This document shows, one piece after another, positions 5,213 through 8,507 of a stretch of 8,507 bases of DNA; position 1 is the stretch's first letter; each line of letters begins with the position of its first letter. The notes beneath the pieces were generated by a model. That model worked only from the letters and a program-made list of their open reading frames with translations. It was not told where the DNA came from and ran no database searches. This DNA is from Acidimicrobiaceae bacterium (GTDB lineage: Bacteria; Actinomycetota; Acidimicrobiia; Acidimicrobiales; Palsa-688): NCBI GenBank assembly GCA_009785715.1, contig WQVT01000075.1, forward strand, positions 1-8,507. Reading direction: 5' to 3'. The translations under genes and the position numbers were made by a program.

Positions 5213-6990
5213 GCGGCACCGGGGGCGGGGATCCGGTCTGGGCGCGCTTCGACGACCTCGGGCCGGGCGGGGCGAGCTTCCTGCTCTCGGACCTCTCGGC
5301 GGAGCTCGTGGCCCACACGCCCTCAGCGGTTGCCGGCGTGCTGCGGGCCGCCGAGCGGGCGGCCCGCGAGGGCCACTGGGTTGCCGGCTTCGTGTCCTAC
5401 GAGGCGGCCCCGGGCCTCGACCCCACGCTCCCCTCGGTCGGCTGGCCGGCGGGGCATCCCCTCGCCTCGCTGCCCCTCGTGTGGTTCGGGGTCTTCGGCC
5501 GCCGCGACGAGGTTCCGCCACCCCTCACCGCGCCACAGACAGCCGGCGGGCCGGTATGGGAGCTGGACCGGGACCGGCCCTGGCACGCCGGGGCCGTGGC
5601 CGGGATCCAGGAGGACATCGCCGCCGGCGAGTACTACCAGCTGAACCTGACGGCCCGCCTTACCGGCTCGGTCCCCGACCCGGTGGGGTTGTACGGGGCG
5701 CTCGCGGCGGCCCAGGGCGGCCGGCACAACGCGCTGATCGTCACCCCGGAGCACACCGTCGTCTCGGCCTCGCCCGAGCTGTTCTTCACCGCAGAGGCGG
5801 GACGGGTCACCACCCGGCCGATGAAGGGGACGGCACCACGTGGCCGGTGGACGGCGGAGGACCTGGAGAAACGGGAGGCGTTGCGGACCTCGCCGAAGGA
5901 GCGGGCCGAGAACGTGATGATCGTCGACCTGCTCCGCAACGACCTCTCCCGGATCGCCGCGGTGGGGAGCGTCGAGGTGCCCGCGCTCTTCGACACGGAG
6001 CGATATCCCACCGTCTGGCAGCTCACGTCGACCATCACGGCGAGCAGCCGTCAGGACGTCAATTTGCCCGAAATCTTCGCCGCATTGTTCCCTTCAGGAT
6101 CTGTTACGGGTGCCCCCAAACGGGCTTCCATGCAGGCGATAGCCAGGATCGAGGAGCGCCCCCGAGGCGTCTACTGCGGGGCGATCGGGTACCTGCGGCC
6201 CGACCCCGAGCGCCCTGGCGCCCGTTTCTCGGTGGCGATCCGCACGATCACCCGGGAGAACCGGTCGGGATATGCCGAATACGGCTCCGGTGGCGCGATC
6301 ACCTCCTCCTCCGACCCCGACTTCGAATGGGCGGAGTTGCTCACCAAGACCGCCGTCCTTTCCGCTACGCCGCGACCCGACCGGCTCTTCGAGACCCTCC
6401 GCTTCGAGCCCCCCGCCACCCTGGTCAACCTGTCGCGGCACCTCGACCGGCTGGCGTCCTCGGCGGAATACTTCGGGGTCGATCTGGACCCGGCGGCGGT
6501 GGACGGGGCGCTCGCAGCGGCGTTGGAGGGGCGGGGGTCGCCGGCCAGAGTCCGCATCGTCCTCGACCGCCTCGGGGCGTCGGTGCGGGTCGAGGCGACC
6601 GACCTTCCCGCCGGCGGTGGCGTCGTGAGCCTCGGGATCGCCGGGGAGCCGGTGAGCTCGGCGGACGTGTTGCTCTTCCACAAGCACGGCGACCGGGGCC
6701 GCTACGACCGGTTCCGGGAGGCCGGCGGGGACGTCGACGACGTGGTCCTGTGGAACGAGCGGCGGGAGGTCACCGAGACGACGATCGCCAACCTGGCGGT
6801 CCAGGTCGACGGGAGGTGGTGGACGCCGAAGCTGTCGAGCGGGCTGTTGCCGGGCGTGGAGCGCGGCCGGCTCCTCGAGGCCGGCGAGCTTGCCGAGCGC
6901 GTGATCCTGCTCGACGAGCTCCTCGCCGCCCCGGCGCTGGCGGTCGTGAACTCCCTGCGCGGGTGGCGGCCGGCGAAGCTCCGGGCCTGA
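5209..6990 (+). CDS. pabB: Fused ADC synthase component I / ADC lyase (PabB-PabC)
   Basis: 593 aa. It converts chorismate to 4-amino-4-deoxychorismate (PabB domain) and then to p-aminobenzoate plus pyruvate (PabC domain), feeding FolP directly upstream. A component-I N-terminal region (to about 120) precedes a chorismate-binding domain with YYQLNLT, SPELFF, RPMKGTAPRG containing Lys206, ERAENVMIVDLLRNDL and GSVTGAPK (297-304). Lys206 in the P-x-K-G-T motif marks ADC synthase; anthranilate synthase has Ala there. From about residue 391 a class IV PLP aminotransferase-fold lyase follows: LFETLRF, FHKHGDR with the probable PLP Lys492, WNERREVTETTIANL (515-529) with Glu523, and GLLPGVERGRLLE. The ATG at 5209 overlaps the folP stop (ATGA), implying coupled translation. 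An ATG at 5191 also exists but lies 0 nt from GGAGGA, so it is less likely. The glutamine amidotransferase partner PabA is not in the window. Confidence 0.92.
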   Translation: MSGTGGGDPVWARFDDLGPGGASFLLSDLSAELVAHTPSAVAGVLRAAERAAREGHWVAGFVSYEAAPGLDPTLPSVGWPAGHPLASLPLVWFGVFGRRDEVPPPLTAPQTAGGPVWELDRDRPWHAGAVAGIQEDIAAGEYYQLNLTARLTGSVPDPVGLYGALAAAQGGRHNALIVTPEHTVVSASPELFFTAEAGRVTTRPMKGTAPRGRWTAEDLEKREALRTSPKERAENVMIVDLLRNDLSRIAAVGSVEVPALFDTERYPTVWQLTSTITASSRQDVNLPEIFAALFPSGSVTGAPKRASMQAIARIEERPRGVYCGAIGYLRPDPERPGARFSVAIRTITRENRSGYAEYGSGGAITSSSDPDFEWAELLTKTAVLSATPRPDRLFETLRFEPPATLVNLSRHLDRLASSAEYFGVDLDPAAVDGALAAALEGRGSPARVRIVLDRLGASVRVEATDLPAGGGVVSLGIAGEPVSSADVLLFHKHGDRGRYDRFREAGGDVDDVVLWNERREVTETTIANLAVQVDGRWWTPKLSSGLLPGVERGRLLEAGELAERVILLDELLAAPALAVVNSLRGWRPAKLRA

Positions 6991-7026
6991 CCCGTCCCCC
7001 CTCTGCGCCCACCCGGCGATCCGACG

Positions 7027-7032
7027 TACCGT
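7027..7032 (+). promoter_or_regulatory. Weak candidate -10 box before DUF1330 gene
   Basis: TACCGT fits the actinobacterial TAnnnT -10 consensus and lies 34 nt before the ATG of the DUF1330 gene, inside the 75-nt gap after pabBC. No recognisable -35 element is seen, so this is a weak suggestion only. No terminator hairpin with a T-run follows pabBC. Confidence 0.2.
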
Positions 7033-7065
7033 GCGGGGCGACGATCTGACCGAGGAGGGGACACC

Positions 7066-7356
7066 ATGCCGAAGGGTTACTGGATCAGCGCCTACCACAG
7101 CATCTCGGACCCCGAGAAGCTCGCCGCCTACGCCGCGCTGGCCGGGCCGGCCCTGGAGGCTGCCGGCGGGCGCTTCCTCGCCCGGGCGCCGCAGGCCATC
7201 CCCCACGAGGCCGGCAAGGACGCGCGAACGGTGCTCATCGAGTTCGACAGCGTCGAGGCGGCCGCCGCTGCCTATGAGAGCCCGGGGTACCAGCAGGCCC
7301 TGGCGGCGCTCGGCGACGGCGCCGTGCGGGACGTCCGCATCGTCGAGGGCGTCTGA
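7066..7356 (+). CDS. DUF1330 family protein
   Basis: 96 aa, the usual length for DUF1330 (about 95 aa). The family forms small dimeric alpha/beta-barrel (ferredoxin-like) proteins with no established biochemical role. Seen here: an opening KGYWISAYHSISDPEKLAAY, a central LAGPALEAAGGRFLAR, a TVLIEFDSVEAAAAAYESPGYQ block and a short basic/acidic tail. The conserved pattern 'DP..Y..Y...A.P...A.GGRFL.R' and 'EF.S...A..-Y.SP.YQ' is the basis of the call. AGGAGG at 7053-7058 lies 7 nt before the ATG and fixes the start. It has no signal peptide or membrane segment. It sits between pabBC and guaB with its own ribosome binding site; no functional link to either can be shown. Confidence 0.85.
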   Translation: MPKGYWISAYHSISDPEKLAAYAALAGPALEAAGGRFLARAPQAIPHEAGKDARTVLIEFDSVEAAAAAYESPGYQQALAALGDGAVRDVRIVEGV

Positions 7357-7414
7357 GCCCCGCGGTGTGACACGGGTCGCAACACGAAGAACGCAGGTAG
7401 TGGTCTGCGGGGCC

Positions 7415-7420
7415 TAGCAT
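7415..7420 (+). promoter_or_regulatory. Candidate -10 box for guaB
   Basis: TAGCAT matches the TAnnnT -10 consensus and is 44 nt upstream of the guaB GTG, in the 107-nt gap after the DUF1330 gene. No -35 hexamer at 16-18 nt is convincing. The gap has no other coding potential and no intrinsic terminator with a T-tract. Confidence 0.3.
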
Positions 7421-7433
7421 TCAGGGAATCCCC

Positions 7434-7459
7434 CAGGAGCACCCCGTCCCTCAGGAGCA
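7434..7459 (+). repeat. Tandem SD-like repeat before guaB
   Basis: CAGGAGCA occurs twice, at 7434-7441 and 7452-7459, with an 18-bp period. The second copy is the guaB Shine-Dalgarno (AGGAG 7453-7457, 6 nt before GTG). The first is an identical ribosome-binding sequence with no start codon at suitable spacing. It may be a standby ribosome site or chance. Confidence 0.5.
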
Positions 7460-7463
7460 AGCA

Positions 7464-8507
7464 GTGAGCGACCCCACCGAGGTACCCGCGAAGTTCTCCC
7501 GTCTGGGTCTTACCTACGACGACGTCCTGCTCCTGCCCGGCCACTCCGACGTGGTCCCGAGCCAGGTGGACACCAGCGCCTGGGTCACCAGGAACATCCG
7601 CGTGCGCATCCCGCTGCTCTCGTCGGCGATGGACACGGTCACCGAGTCACGCATGGCGGTGGCCATGGCCCGCCAGGGCGGCCTCGGCATCCTCCACCGC
7701 AACATGCCGGCGGAGGACCAGGCGGTCCAGGTCGACCTGGTCAAGCGATCCGAGGCCGGCATGATCTCCGATCCGGTGACCTGCTCGCCCGACGCAACCC
7801 TGGCCCAGGTCGAGGCGATGTGCGCCCACTACCGGATCTCCGGCGCCCCCGTCGTCGACCGGGACGGGGTCCTGCTCGGCATCGTCACGAACCGCGACAT
7901 GCGCTTCGAGACCGACCCCACCCGGCCGGTCCGGGACGTCATGACCCCGATGCCGCTCGTGACCGCGCCGCCGGACATCTCCAAGACCGATGCGCTCCGC
8001 CTGCTCGCCCAGCACAAGGTCGAGAAGCTGCCGCTCGTCGACCCCGTCGGCAGGCTGACCGGCCTGATCACCGTCAAGGACTACACCAAGAGCGCCCACT
8101 ACCCCGACGCCACGAAGGACGCCCACGGCCGCCTGATGGTCGGCGCCGCGGTCGGGGTCGGCGACGACTCCTACAAGCGGGCGCTGAAGTTGGTCGAGGC
8201 GGGCGTCGACGTGATCGTGGTGGACACCGCGCACGGTCATTCATCCGGCGTGCTCGAGATGGTGGCGCGCCTGAAGAAGGACACATCGGTCGACGTCGTC
8301 GGCGGCAACGTCGCCACCCGCGCCGGGGCGCAGGCCCTGATCGACGCCGGCGCCGACGGGGTGAAGGTGGGCGTCGGCCCCGGATCGATCTGCACCACCC
8401 GTGTGGTGGCGGGCGTCGGGGTCCCTCAGGTCACCGCCATCTACGAGGCCTCCCTGGCTGCAGGGCCCGCCGGGGTGCCGGTGATCGGCAACGGCGGCCT
8501 TCAGTAC
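7464..8507 (+). CDS. guaB: IMP dehydrogenase, 3'-truncated by window end
   Basis: 348 codons are present of a usual 490-500; the reading frame is still open at the last base. GuaB oxidises IMP to XMP with NAD+, the committed step to GMP. The N-terminus LTYDDVLLLPGHSDVVPSQVD is diagnostic. Two CBS domains replace a barrel loop (about residues 100-155 and 160-210). The barrel resumes with VVDTAHGHS (Asp254) and GPGSICTTR, with catalytic Cys310 aligned to E. coli Cys305. The expected next motif, 'DGG(I/L)xYSGD', reads IGNGGLQY: Asn343 stands where E. coli Asp338 binds the IMP ribose hydroxyls. This may be a true variant or a sequence error. The GTG at 7464 is set by AGGAG 6 nt upstream. A guaB1-type GMP reductase is the alternative, but the CBS pair and GSICTTR context support IMPDH. 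The catalytic flap (Arg-Tyr) lies outside the window. Confidence 0.93.
   Translation, partial: MSDPTEVPAKFSRLGLTYDDVLLLPGHSDVVPSQVDTSAWVTRNIRVRIPLLSSAMDTVTESRMAVAMARQGGLGILHRNMPAEDQAVQVDLVKRSEAGMISDPVTCSPDATLAQVEAMCAHYRISGAPVVDRDGVLLGIVTNRDMRFETDPTRPVRDVMTPMPLVTAPPDISKTDALRLLAQHKVEKLPLVDPVGRLTGLITVKDYTKSAHYPDATKDAHGRLMVGAAVGVGDDSYKRALKLVEAGVDVIVVDTAHGHSSGVLEMVARLKKDTSVDVVGGNVATRAGAQALIDAGADGVKVGVGPGSICTTRVVAGVGVPQVTAIYEASLAAGPAGVPVIGNGGLQY

Noticed and set aside
3845..5521. 558-codon minus-strand open frame opposite fchA, folP and pabBC
   Set aside because: Extremely Arg/Pro/Gly-rich, no motifs, and fully opposite genes with intact catalytic signatures. It is a composition artefact.
5209..6300. 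Anthranilate synthase component I (TrpE) for the PabB domain
   Set aside because: The motif is PMKGT with Lys206 rather than the Ala of TrpE, and it is fused to an ADC-lyase domain next to folP.
5127..7049. 640-codon plus-strand frame overlapping pabBC
   Set aside because: Shifted frame of pabBC with Arg/Gly/Pro-rich translation and no family motif; the pabBC frame carries all the conserved residues.

Overview
The window is strongly GC-rich. Its genes use GTG as well as ATG starts, have third positions dominated by G/C, and include a fused pabB-pabC and a DHPS with the 'MHWRA' motif familiar from mycobacteria. Together these point to a chromosomal segment from a high-GC actinobacterium, possibly an uncultured Acidimicrobiia-like lineage. 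The phylum is an inference from family resemblance, not a search result. I see no mobile elements, tRNA or rRNA genes, or CRISPR arrays. All intergenic gaps are near or below 100 nt.

Left part (1-1282): a divergent pair. On the minus strand only the first 29 codons of a probable VOC-superfamily (glyoxalase/extradiol dioxygenase fold) protein are present. On the plus strand is a complete PrpF-family 4-oxalomesaconate tautomerase (GalD/LigU type), an enzyme of the gallate/protocatechuate 4,5-cleavage route.

Centre (1372-6990): five same-strand genes that all revolve around tetrahydrofolate. The first is a LigM-type THF-dependent aromatic O-demethylase (vanillate / 3-O-methylgallate demethylase family). 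It is followed by a short MetF-type methylene-THF reductase and an FchA-type methenyl-THF cyclohydrolase. Then come two folate biosynthesis genes, dihydropteroate synthase (folP) and a fused aminodeoxychorismate synthase component I / aminodeoxychorismate lyase (pabB-pabC). folP and pabBC overlap by ATGA. The inferred logic is that LigM moves the methoxy methyl group of lignin-type aromatics onto THF, MetF and FchA act on the resulting C1 unit, and FolP/PabBC help supply the folate acceptor. The demethylated aromatic would be ring-cleaved and reach GalD. The 104 nt around the galD-ligM junction contain inverted repeats that could fold over the ligM ribosome binding site.

Right part (7066-8507): a small DUF1330-family protein, then the 5' two-thirds of guaB (IMP dehydrogenase with two CBS domains), which runs off the end of the window. 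This GuaB has Asn where the IMP-binding 'DGG' Asp is expected, the most striking single-residue oddity in the window.

The clearest candidate for a less-described system is the catabolic O-demethylation/C1/folate-synthesis gene cluster together with its structured ligM leader.
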